A stretch of 10,999 nt of DNA from Candidatus Nanosyncoccus nanoralicus (GTDB lineage Bacteria; Patescibacteriota; Saccharimonadia; Saccharimonadales; Saccharimonadaceae). Location of the stretch: positions 1-10,999 of the forward strand of contig NZ_PRLL01000020.1 in assembly GCF_004138405.1 (NCBI RefSeq). The letters are read 5' to 3'. The first letter of the stretch is position 1. Every line of letters starts with the position of its first letter. The position numbers and the translations under genes were made by a program. Below the pieces are notes generated by a model that saw nothing but the letters and a program-made list of their open reading frames with translations, searched no databases and was not told where the DNA came from. This document shows, piece after piece, positions 1 through 6,112 of this stretch.

Positions 1-165
1 AACCATGTTTCGAGCGGTACTTATATTAGGACTCTAGGCGAGGATATTGGTAAGGCTCTCGGTGTCGGCGCCTATCTGATAGCTCTTCGTCGTACTCAGG
101 TTGGCGATTATCAGATAAAAAATGCTGTTAAGTTGTCCGATTTTATGGGTGAAAATAATAAATAA
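1..165 (+). CDS. truB: tRNA pseudouridine(55) synthase TruB, C-terminal fragment
   Basis: This is the last 54 codons of an open frame entering from the left and ending in TAA at 163-165, directly followed by TGA out of frame. TruB converts U55 to pseudouridine in the T-loop of tRNAs in the cytoplasm. The visible part contains the family's conserved block [18 protein letters not shown] (residues 4-21 of the fragment) and the following [14 protein letters not shown] strand, typical of the end of the TruB catalytic core. The catalytic aspartate lies upstream of the window. The fragment ends about 20 residues after this core, so no long C-terminal PUA-like extension is present. Context supports the call: truB often lies just upstream of rpsO and pnp in the nusA-infB-rbfA-truB-rpsO-pnp cluster. 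The next gene begins 12 bases after the stop and is probably cotranscribed. Confidence 0.88.
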   Translation, partial: NHVSSGTYIRTLGEDIGKALGVGAYLIALRRTQVGDYQIKNAVKLSDFMGENNK

Positions 166-177
166 TGAAAGGAAAAT

Positions 178-807
178 ATGGATGATTTTATTCTTATCGC
201 CATCAAACTATTAATCGGCTTCTTGGCTCTTATCTTTGTTATCAACGTTACAGGCAAAGGGAATCTTGCTCCATCTTCAGCTAGCGATCAGGTACAAAAC
301 TACGTACTTGGTGGAATCATCGGTGGCGTGATCTATAATAAGCAAATTGCCATCTTGGAATATATTAGTATTCTATGTATCTGGTGTATCCTGGCTCTTT
401 CTCTTAAATTTATTAAAACTCATAATGTCAAAGTTAAGCAGATTCTTGATGGTAAGGCTCTGATCATTATTGATCACGGTAAAATTAATATCGAAAACTG
501 CAAGAAGGCCGGTCTCAGTGCACATGATGTTGCATTTAAACTTCGCACTAATAATATTTACTCTTCTAAGAAAGTTAAACGCGCTGTTGTGGAGCAAAAC
601 GGCCAACTTATCGTTGTCCATGCCGGCGAAGAGAATCCTAAATTTCCACTTATTACCGATGGTCAATTACATCATGATATCCTTGAGGTGATTAGCAAGG
701 ACGAAAACTGGCTTAATCAGGAACTTAAAAAGCAAAAAATTGCCTCCATAAGCGAAGTTTTTCTTGGTGAATATATCGATGGGGAATTAGAAATTACTAC
801 ATATTAA
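178..807 (+). CDS. DUF421 / YetF-like membrane protein
   Basis: A 209-residue protein matching the architecture of the DUF421 family (YetF, YdfR, YkjA, YcaP), whose molecular function is not firmly established. Three hydrophobic segments lie at about residues 4-24, 41-54 and 57-79. The stretch between the first two, TGKGNLAPSSASDQVQNYVL, follows the family pattern of a polar loop before helix 2. The soluble part shows the expected two halves: an LDGKALIIIDHGKIN strand-turn-strand (90-104), a helix leading to LRTNNIYSSKKVKRAVVEQNG (122-142), and a second copy-like half PLITDGQLHHDILE (157-170) ending EVFLGEYIDGEL. The ATG at 178 has an AAAGGA ribosome binding site at 168-173. The gene sits 12 bases behind truB and has no visible terminator of its own before the rpsO promoter. 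Family call from sequence pattern; role unknown. Confidence 0.8.
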   Translation: MDDFILIAIKLLIGFLALIFVINVTGKGNLAPSSASDQVQNYVLGGIIGGVIYNKQIAILEYISILCIWCILALSLKFIKTHNVKVKQILDGKALIIIDHGKINIENCKKAGLSAHDVAFKLRTNNIYSSKKVKRAVVEQNGQLIVVHAGEENPKFPLITDGQLHHDILEVISKDENWLNQELKKQKIASISEVFLGEYIDGELEITTY

Positions 808-849
808 CCTTGTTAGCCAGATTTTGACAGAAAAGTCATCTGTTTACCC

Positions 850-878
850 TTGATGAAATTATCGTCGCGTGGTATAAT
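850..878 (+). promoter_or_regulatory. rpsO promoter with extended -10
   Basis: A -35 element TTGATG (850-855) is separated by exactly 17 bases from TATAAT (873-878), which is preceded by TGG (870-872), an extended -10. The predicted transcription start is about A885, three bases before the rpsO ATG at 888, so the transcript would be almost leaderless. Start position is inferred from standard sigma-70 geometry. Confidence 0.8.
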
Positions 879-887
879 TCACCCAAT

Positions 888-1154
888 ATGATTACAAAAG
901 AGAATAAAGCTAAGGCAATTGCTGCTACTGCCCGTGACAAAAAGGACGTTGGTTCTCCAGAGGTTCAGGTCTCTATTCTAACTGAGCGCATCAAAGAAGT
1001 AACCGAGCACGTTAAGGTCAATAAGCATGATTTCATGGCTCGTCGTGGACTTATGCAGATGGTTGGTCGCCGCAAACGTCTTTTGAAGTATCTTGAGAAA
1101 ACCAACTTCGACCTCTACAAAGGCACAGTTGCAAAACTCGGACTCCGCAAATAA
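888..1154 (+). CDS. rpsO: 30S ribosomal protein uS15
   Basis: An 88-residue uS15, the usual length for this protein, which binds the 16S rRNA central domain and helps nucleate the 30S platform with S6, S18 and S11. Diagnostic segments are DVGSPEVQVSILTERI (20-35), the histidine-containing helix joint HVKVNKHDFMARRGLM (41-56), and the basic VGRRKRLLKYL (59-69) that contacts the rRNA three-way junction. The start at ATG 888 gives the expected N-terminus (MITKENKAKAI). There is no Shine-Dalgarno sequence in the bases before it, and the -10 box ends only nine bases upstream, so translation is probably from a leaderless or near-leaderless mRNA. It is transcribed from its own promoter and closed by a terminator seven bases after the stop. 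In many bacteria pnp follows directly; here an inverted gene intervenes. Confidence 0.97.
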   Translation: MITKENKAKAIAATARDKKDVGSPEVQVSILTERIKEVTEHVKVNKHDFMARRGLMQMVGRRKRLLKYLEKTNFDLYKGTVAKLGLRK

Positions 1155-1160
1155 ATTCAA

Positions 1161-1183
1161 AAACCCACGTCAGTGGGTTTTTT
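1161..1183 (+). terminator. rpsO intrinsic terminator
   Basis: AAACCCAC (1161-1168) pairs with GTGGGTTT (1173-1180) around a four-base loop GTCA and is followed by more T residues to 1183. An 8-bp stem plus U-tract just after the rpsO stop is a standard Rho-independent terminator. Confidence 0.9.
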
Positions 1184-1246
1184 GGTGTCTTATATTATCA
1201 TTTATTCATTATATTAATCTGAAATTTTTAACTTCAAGTTTAGTTT

Positions 1247-1273
1247 AAAAAAGCCCCACGCGTGGTGGAGCTT
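1247..1273 (-). terminator. Terminator of the unknown minus-strand gene
   Basis: Read on the minus strand, AAGCTCCAC, a five-base loop CACGC and GTGGGGCTT form a 9-bp stem with one G-U pair, followed by TTTT (1250 down to 1247). It lies 17 bases beyond the stop of the gene at 1291-1962, as expected for its intrinsic terminator. Confidence 0.85.
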
Positions 1274-1290
1274 CAGATCAGATCATAGTG

Positions 1291-1962
1291 TTATGTAGGG
1301 TTCTTCCTTGTGAACACTCCGACAATTCCAGGCCTCTCGGCTCCTTCTTCGAAGTTAGTATCAATATAGTCATTGATAGCATCTCTAAAGCGCAGAACCG
1401 AGTTATTAATCCTCTCGTTAATTTCTGCAATATTAGGACGCCTCATCTTTCTGATCACCTTCTTTTTTCTCATTGGATTACTCGCGACCTGATTACGGCT
1501 GTTTTCTTTTCTGTACTTGTCGTAATACTCCTTGTGCGTATAATGCATGCGCACGAATCTGGCATCATTCATGAGTTCATAGATATTGCCAGTCACGCCC
1601 TCTCGACGAGTGATTACCTGATAGAGATCCTTCTCCTGGAAGTAGATGACATCCGCCGTATTGAAGTGGAAAGAGATTCTCCTCTGCCCCCTCACCCCGG
1701 TGTTTACCATTGTCACCACCAGGTCGATATTGCTATCGAGTCGAATTTGTTTTCTCAGCGGCACAAACACCTGTTCGATTAGCTGATAACAGAACAGCTT
1801 TTCCTCTTCTTCCTGTATTGCATAGGAATTGTTTTCGAATCCCTTCAGCTGGATTACAATATCCATGGGTGGAATCAACCCTTCAAAATCAAAAATGTTA
1901 TGTATCGTATTGTTCATTTCTTCTACGATCCTTTCTCTTAATGTTCTTGAGCTATAGCTCAC
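1291..1962 (-). CDS. Hypothetical protein, soluble, inserted between rpsO and pnp
   Basis: I do not recognise this 223-residue protein. It has no signal peptide and no membrane segment. The first ~135 residues look like a mixed alpha/beta domain: an amphipathic helix (5-22), a strand-like DIVIQLKG (34-41), an acidic QEEEEKLFCYQLIEQVFVPLRK helix region (about 50-71), and strands DLVVTMVNTG and RRISFHFNTADVIYF. A charged, tyrosine-rich helix follows (about 138-155), then a basic patch MRKKKVIRKMRR (164-175) that could bind nucleic acid, and a final helix RINNSVLRFRDAINDYI. The start is GTG at 1962; only a weak GGAA precedes it, and an internal ATG at Met16 (1917) is possible. It has its own promoter and terminator, so it is a complete, independently expressed gene rather than a remnant. 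A plus-strand open frame over the same bases lacks any recognisable protein. Confidence 0.75.
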   Translation of the reverse strand: MSYSSRTLRERIVEEMNNTIHNIFDFEGLIPPMDIVIQLKGFENNSYAIQEEEEKLFCYQLIEQVFVPLRKQIRLDSNIDLVVTMVNTGVRGQRRISFHFNTADVIYFQEKDLYQVITRREGVTGNIYELMNDARFVRMHYTHKEYYDKYRKENSRNQVASNPMRKKKVIRKMRRPNIAEINERINNSVLRFRDAINDYIDTNFEEGAERPGIVGVFTRKNPT

Positions 1963-2043
1963 AGTAGTTCCAAATATGGTGATCTAAAAATCTATCCCCC
2001 TTTCATTCCAGTCTAGTGTCTAGATAATCACCGAACGCATGAT

Positions 2044-2052
2044 ATTATAACA
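2044..2052 (-). promoter_or_regulatory. Promoter of the unknown gene (extended -10)
   Basis: On the minus strand TGT (2052-2050) directly precedes TATAAT (2049-2044). A weak TTGTGT lies 16 bases further upstream (2071-2066). The predicted start is near 2037, giving a leader of about 75 nt before the GTG at 1962. Confidence 0.7.
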
Positions 2053-2148
2053 TAAAACAAAAAAAACACAAAACTATATTCAAAACAGTAGCCTCAGCTG
2101 TTAATTTCTTAATATATCAATGATATAGGCATTTTAAATAGCTTTTCA

Positions 2149-2157
2149 TGATACAAT
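2149..2157 (+). promoter_or_regulatory. pnp promoter (extended -10)
   Basis: TGA (2149-2151) directly precedes TACAAT (2152-2157), with no convincing -35 at the normal distance. The predicted start is near 2164, leaving a leader of about 119 nt before the pnp ATG. A 15-base palindrome (2113-2127) occupies roughly -51 to -37. Confidence 0.6.
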
Positions 2158-2175
2158 TAATACATAACAATAAAA

Positions 2176-2269
2176 GGGAAGACGGCGGATAAGTCCCCTA
2201 GAGCCTTAGGTATAAGATTCTCTCTAGCTTATTGCTTGGCTTACTAGAGTAGTTATCTGGTGTTTTCCC
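2176..2269 (+). promoter_or_regulatory. Structured pnp leader RNA, long imperfect hairpin
   Basis: Manual folding gives five nested stems: 2176-2184 with 2261-2269 (9 bp, two G-U); 2187-2192 with 2253-2258 (6 bp, one G-U); CTAG 2198-2201 with CTAG 2244-2247; AGCC 2202-2205 with GGCT 2238-2241; and ATAAG 2212-2216 with CTTAT 2228-2232, closing an 11-base loop. The AAAGG ribosome binding site (2273-2277) lies just outside the base of the structure. CTCTAG in the loop (2222-2227) could instead pair with CTAGAG at 2198-2203 or at 2244-2249. In E. coli the pnp leader also forms a long stem, cut by RNase III and used by PNPase to repress itself; an equivalent role here is inference. Confidence 0.6.
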
Positions 2270-2282
2270 GAGAAAGGAAAAA

Positions 2283-4448
2283 ATGGAAATAATTAATCCT
2301 ACTGGTAAACACACGTTCAGTGTGTCTACTGATTTTTGCGGGCGTGAGCTTAAAATTGAGGTTAACCGTGTCGGTTTTCGCACAACTTCTTCTGTTCTCG
2401 TCACCTACGGCGATACTGTCGTACTTGGCTCAGTTATCGTTAGTGAGAAACCAGTTGTCCAAGATTTCTTCCCACTCTCTATCGACTATGAAGAAAAGTT
2501 CTATGCCGCTGGCAAAATTTCAGGTTCAAAATTTATTAAGCGCGAAGGCAAACCGGCTGATGAGGCTGTACTGATCGGTCGACTTATTGATCGTCCAATT
2601 CGCCCTCTCTTCCCTAAGGGGTATCGTCAAGAGGTCCAAGTTGTTACTACCGTTCTTTCTATGGATCCAAACTTCCGCCCAGATGTCATTGCTATGTTGG
2701 CCGCTTCCTCGGCTCTATTAAATGCTGGCGTTCCTTTTGATGGTCCAATCGCTGGCCTTCGCATTGGTCGCGTTAATGGTGAATTTAAAGCCTTCTTAAA
2801 TAAGGATGAACGCGAGCAGTCTGATCTTGACTTAGTGGTTGCTGTTAAGGATCAGAAAGTGGTCATGGTGGAAGCTGGAGCTAACGAAGTCCCAGAGAAT
2901 GTTATTATAGATGCTATGCGCTGGGCCATTGAAAATGTTCAGCCAGCCCTAGATCTTCAAAGACAACTTCGTGATAAACTTGACGTAGTCGAAAAAGATT
3001 ATGAATTAAGCCTACCAAATCAGGAAATTACTGATAAGGTTGAGTCTTGGACCCGCACTCATTTTAAGGGCGAAGACGGTCAAACTGGTACCAAAATTCG
3101 CGGCAACGTCTTAGATCGTAAGCGTATTGCTGACACCCTGCGTGATCAGATGGACGCAGAGTTTGCTCTTGAGCTTGGTGAAGGTGATACTCCAGAAGAA
3201 AAAATCGCTGACTATGATGCTCGTTTGAAGGATGAATTCCATAATGCCTATGAACTGGCTATCCATCATGAGGTTCGCCGTGCCATTGTTGAGGATGGCA
3301 TGCGCCCTGACGGTCGTAAGCTTAACCAAGTTCGACCGCTCAGCTCTCAGGTCTCAATTCTACCTCGTGTTCACGGATCCTCACTCTTCACTCGTGGCCT
3401 TACCCAAGCCATGAATATTGTAACCTTAGCTCCTCTTTCCTATGCCCAGGTTGTTGATACTATGGAGGTTACCGATGGCGAGCGTCGCTACATGCACCAC
3501 TATAACGCTCCAAGTTATACCGTTGGCGAAACTGGTCGTATTGGCTCTCCAGGACGTCGTGAGATTGGTCATGGTTACCTAGCTGAACGTGCTCTCATTC
3601 CAGTCCTTCCTTCCAAAGAAGATTTTCCATATGCCATCCGCTCTGTCACTGAAATTATGTCTCAAAATGGTTCTACCTCTATGGCTGCCACCTGTTCATC
3701 CTGTCTTGCATTGATGGATGCTGGTGTTCCTCTGAAAAGTCCAGTCTCTGGTGTCGCTATGGGTCTCATGCTTGATGATGAAACTCCACATGTTCTTACT
3801 GACCTAATGGATGCTGAAGATTTTGCGGGCGATATGGACTTTAAGGTTACAGGTACTAAGCAAGGAATTACCGCACTTCAGATGGATATGAAAGTCCATG
3901 GTCTACCTATCGACATCCTTGAAAAAGCCATTAACCAATCCCATGAGGGTCGTATGTTCATCTTGGATCATATGCTTTCCGTGCTACCAGCTTCTCGTCC
4001 CGAGCTCTCTCCATATGCTCCACGTATCGAGAAATTAATGGTCAATCCTGACAAGATCGGCGCCATCATTGGTAAGGGTGGTGAAATGATTAATAAAATT
4101 ACCTCGGAAACTGGAGCAGAAGTCGACATTGATGATTCTGGCCTCATTACTATCTCTGGTACTGATCCTGAGAAAATCCAACACGCCATTGATTGGATCA
4201 AAGGTCTCGTTGAAGAGCCTGAAGTCGGTAAAATTTATAAGGGTAAAGTCGTCAATATTAAAGACTTCGGCGCCTTTGTAAATATCTTACCTGGTGTCGA
4301 CGGCATGCTTCATATTTCACAGATTTCAGAGAAGCGCCTCGACAAAGTTGAGGATGCGCTACACCTTGGCGATGAGGTAAAGGTTCGCCTCGAAGCTATT
4401 GATGATAAGGGCCGTCTCTCCCTCAGTATGCGCCGAGTCGAGCAGTAA
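2283..4448 (+). CDS. pnp: Polyribonucleotide nucleotidyltransferase (PNPase)
   Basis: A full-length 721-residue PNPase, the trimeric 3'-5' exoribonuclease that degrades RNA with phosphate to release nucleoside diphosphates. The order is canonical: first RNase PH domain (about 8-145), helical linker domain (about 240-325), second RNase PH domain starting at RPDGR (341-345), KH domain with the GKGG loop (597-600), and S1 domain from about 648 (GKVVNIKDFGAFVNILPGVD). Catalytic-core residues are present: FTRGLTQ (369-375), the phosphate-binding NGSTS (462-466), and D513, D519 and K521, which I align to the metal-site residues D486, D492 and K494 of E. coli. The ATG at 2283 has AAAGG five bases upstream. 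It ends right after the S1 domain, without the acidic tail through which E. coli PNPase extends. Expression is probably controlled through the structured leader. Confidence 0.97.
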   Translation: MEIINPTGKHTFSVSTDFCGRELKIEVNRVGFRTTSSVLVTYGDTVVLGSVIVSEKPVVQDFFPLSIDYEEKFYAAGKISGSKFIKREGKPADEAVLIGRLIDRPIRPLFPKGYRQEVQVVTTVLSMDPNFRPDVIAMLAASSALLNAGVPFDGPIAGLRIGRVNGEFKAFLNKDEREQSDLDLVVAVKDQKVVMVEAGANEVPENVIIDAMRWAIENVQPALDLQRQLRDKLDVVEKDYELSLPNQEITDKVESWTRTHFKGEDGQTGTKIRGNVLDRKRIADTLRDQMDAEFALELGEGDTPEEKIADYDARLKDEFHNAYELAIHHEVRRAIVEDGMRPDGRKLNQVRPLSSQVSILPRVHGSSLFTRGLTQAMNIVTLAPLSYAQVVDTMEVTDGERRYMHHYNAPSYTVGETGRIGSPGRREIGHGYLAERALIPVLPSKEDFPYAIRSVTEIMSQNGSTSMAATCSSCLALMDAGVPLKSPVSGVAMGLMLDDETPHVLTDLMDAEDFAGDMDFKVTGTKQGITALQMDMKVHGLPIDILEKAINQSHEGRMFILDHMLSVLPASRPELSPYAPRIEKLMVNPDKIGAIIGKGGEMINKITSETGAEVDIDDSGLITISGTDPEKIQHAIDWIKGLVEEPEVGKIYKGKVVNIKDFGAFVNILPGVDGMLHISQISEKRLDKVEDALHLGDEVKVRLEAIDDKGRLSLSMRRVEQ

Positions 4449-4470
4449 TTTAGATAAAAGAATAGTCGTA

Positions 4471-4498
4471 AAAAGAGACCCAAATTTGGGTCTCTTTT
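4471..4498. terminator. Bidirectional terminator between pnp and the minus-strand operon
   Basis: Positions 4471-4498 form a perfect 28-base palindrome: A-rich flank, AGAGACCC, AAATTT, GGGTCTCT, T-rich flank. Transcribed from either side it gives a strong hairpin followed by U residues. It lies between the pnp stop (4448) and the stop of the convergent minus-strand gene (4514). Confidence 0.93.
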
Positions 4499-4513
4499 AT
4501 AGTTAATCTCTAA

Positions 4514-5245
4514 CTATAGGCTAACTATCCCATTATTCTCAGTTTTATTTTGATCCCAGCAAAATAGTATTGATTTACCCTCTAGATCCTTTTGGTTTCC
4601 TAACGCGTTTTTGATTTCCTCAGAAAAAGAGTCGCATGTAGGGATCCCGTTTCCTTCGTAAGCTTTCTTCCATTCGCCACTTGGAATTGGTCGATAGAAG
4701 ATGGCGGTAGAACCTCCCCATCCGCCCTCAACTCGAGTATCACCTTCTCTATCACTTTTAGCTACTTCAAACATTTGCCTGATTCCTACTCTTGCGATTA
4801 AATATTTTGCATCATTGGTGGTATACAGTGCGTCAAAAGATACGGTTGGCCAACTATTCTTAATTTGTAACCCATCATCATTCAAGCCTGTTTGTTTGAT
4901 ATATTCTCTTTTTACTATTTCTTCAATCTCTCCGATTTTGGTATCAATTCTCATCGGCCTTACAATTTCTTTTACAGTTGTATTCTCAATTTTTTCTTCC
5001 ACCGCCTTGGTCCCAGTTGCCACCTCATACTTCGAGACTGTTTCGTTTGCTTTTGCTAACTCCTCTTTTGCGGATTTTACCTGGCTCTCTAATTGGTTTT
5101 TCTGACTATTCGAGGAGAACATTAGGTATACTAGACCACTGGTTGATATGATCATCAATAACCCCAGAGCCACTAATGCGGCTTTCACTCCTTTGCCTGT
5201 TTTATGTTCTATTTCAGATTTGATCTCTATATTATCTTGCTCCAT
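4514..5245 (-). CDS. Membrane-anchored coiled-coil protein, paralog A
   Basis: A 243-residue protein of no family I recognise. A charged cytoplasmic N-terminus (1-19) is followed by one TM helix (about 20-43), a heptad-like coiled-coil stalk SQVKSAKEELAKANETVSKY (54-73), a TGTKAVE hinge, and an outer domain. The domain holds the GGST-AIFYRPIPSGEWKK strand pair (177-194) and two cysteines, C204 and C229, probably a disulfide since the positive-inside rule places this part outside the membrane. Its closest relative is the adjacent gene (5279-6016), and a third paralog lies beyond ftsK. All three share the spacing Y-x7-W-x11-C-x24-C. The ATG at 5245 has GGAG seven bases upstream. Only 33 bases separate it from the upstream gene's stop and no promoter is evident there, so it is likely the second gene of a two-gene operon. 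No lipobox or prepilin motif is present. Confidence 0.82.
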   Translation of the reverse strand: MEQDNIEIKSEIEHKTGKGVKAALVALGLLMIISTSGLVYLMFSSNSQKNQLESQVKSAKEELAKANETVSKYEVATGTKAVEEKIENTTVKEIVRPMRIDTKIGEIEEIVKREYIKQTGLNDDGLQIKNSWPTVSFDALYTTNDAKYLIARVGIRQMFEVAKSDREGDTRVEGGWGGSTAIFYRPIPSGEWKKAYEGNGIPTCDSFSEEIKNALGNQKDLEGKSILFCWDQNKTENNGIVSL

Positions 5246-5278
5246 GTGGATTCTCCATTAATTTTATATTTTTATTAT

Positions 5279-6016
5279 CTAAATTCCTAAATTGCCGTAA
5301 TTCTCGGATCCTCCTTCCCCAACACAGAAAATCAAAGACTGAAATGGTCGCTGATTTGTCCATTTTAAAACGTCCTTTACTTCTTGTGGTACTGTATCAC
5401 ATCCTGGAATGCCATTGCCATCAACTGCTTTTTTCCAATCGCCATTCGGTAAGGATTTGTAGTAGATAGCCATTGAGGAGCCTCCGTAGGAAAGATATTG
5501 ACTAGTATTGCCGTTATTCGGTCTAACTCTTAATTCGTGCGAGACTTGTGTAGTGGCAAATAGAAATTTTGCCCTGCTATCGGTTGCGAATTTTCGGATT
5601 TGAAGAATAATATTATCTTCTTCGATTAACCCCTCTTCGATTACTTCACCATTCATAAGATGAGTTTCACTTTCGATCTTATTTCTCAGTGCTTCCATAT
5701 TGGCGTCAAACGCCATCGGCTTTACAATTTCTTTAATTTTGGTATTCTCAGTCTCCGCTTCCACCGCCTTGGTCCCAGTTGCTGCTTCATACTTAGAAAC
5801 TGTTTCGTTAGCTTTTGCTAACTCTTCTTTAGTAGTCTTAACCTCTCCTTCTAGCTTATTTATTTGCCCAGAAAAAGAAGTACTTACATACATCAGTCCG
5901 CATAAACTGATAATTGTCGCTAGACAAAAAACCGCAGCCACAATTTTCAAGCCACGGTTATTTTGATGTTTTGTTTTGTTATTATTTGTATTTTCGATTC
6001 CATCCGTATCGTACAT
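5279..6016 (-). CDS. Membrane-anchored coiled-coil protein, paralog B
   Basis: A 245-residue paralog of the next gene downstream, function unknown. The layout is the same: polar Asn/Lys-rich N-terminus (1-22), one TM helix (about 24-45), coiled-coil stalk with EELAKANETVSKYEAATGTK (64-83), and an outer domain with AIYYKSLPNGDWKKA (183-197) and cysteines C206 and C231, again 24 residues apart. The frame is open further upstream to a GTG at 6034. The ATG at 6016 is preferred because AGGAG lies seven bases before it and because the promoter -10 (6040-6035) would put the RNA start near 6028, downstream of that GTG. It is the first gene of the minus-strand pair and diverges from ftsK across a gap of less than 100 bases. 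A 71-base stretch coding for the stalk is about 89% identical to that of paralog A, higher than the rest of the genes. Confidence 0.82.
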   Translation of the reverse strand: MYDTDGIENTNNNKTKHQNNRGLKIVAAVFCLATIISLCGLMYVSTSFSGQINKLEGEVKTTKEELAKANETVSKYEAATGTKAVEAETENTKIKEIVKPMAFDANMEALRNKIESETHLMNGEVIEEGLIEEDNIILQIRKFATDSRAKFLFATTQVSHELRVRPNNGNTSQYLSYGGSSMAIYYKSLPNGDWKKAVDGNGIPGCDTVPQEVKDVLKWTNQRPFQSLIFCVGEGGSENYGNLGI

Positions 6017-6034
6017 AATATCTCCTATAACCAC

Positions 6035-6043
6035 ACTATACCA
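6035..6043 (-). promoter_or_regulatory. Promoter of the paralog B-A operon (extended -10)
   Basis: On the minus strand TGG (6043-6041) precedes TATAGT (6040-6035). No clear -35 is seen; an A/T-rich tract lies upstream. The predicted start near 6028 leaves a 12-nt leader holding AGGAG before the ATG at 6016. Confidence 0.65.
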
Positions 6044-6097
6044 TAAATATAATTTTTTAAAACTAAAAAGACTTACGCCGTCTATCTATAATTATTA

Positions 6098-6106
6098 TGC
6101 TATAAT
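6098..6106 (+). promoter_or_regulatory. ftsK promoter (extended -10), leaderless start
   Basis: TGC (6098-6100) directly precedes TATAAT (6101-6106). Standard geometry puts +1 at 6113, exactly the A of the ftsK ATG, and no Shine-Dalgarno sequence is present. A second TATAAT at 6087-6092 has no TGn and no -35, so it is less likely to be the active box. Confidence 0.7.
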
Positions 6107-6112
6107 CTGTCT

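Larger units (their letters stand above)
1963..2282. other. 320-base divergent intergenic region upstream of pnp
   Basis: No gene is seen here. On the left it holds the leader of the minus-strand gene, including an inverted repeat TCTAG-tgt-CTAGA at 2012-2024 and a purine-rich AAAGGGGGA in that leader that is too far from a usable start codon. Then comes that gene's promoter (2044-2052), an AT-rich stretch, a 15-base palindrome (2113-2127), the pnp extended -10 (2149-2157), and the structured pnp leader (about 2164-2282). Confidence 0.7.

Noticed and set aside
824..829. Perfect TTGACA upstream of rpsO
   Set aside because: No -10-like hexamer lies 16-18 bases downstream; the TTGATG at 850-855 with TATAAT at 873-878 is the coherent promoter.
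1288..1782. 164-codon plus-strand open frame overlapping the orphan gene
   Set aside because: It has no ribosome binding site, no family resemblance, and lies entirely inside the minus-strand gene that has its own promoter and terminator.
5279..6016. Lipoprotein or type IV pilin identity for the paralog family
   Set aside because: Cysteines near the TM of paralog B are not in a lipobox context, and no prepilin G-F-x4-E cleavage motif precedes any of the TM helices.
6017..6034. GTG start at 6034 for paralog B
   Set aside because: The predicted RNA start (about 6028) is downstream of it, and AGGAG is placed for the ATG at 6016.
6087..6092. Second TATAAT upstream of ftsK
   Set aside because: It has no TGn extension and no -35; a transcript from it would have a 14-nt leader without a ribosome binding site.
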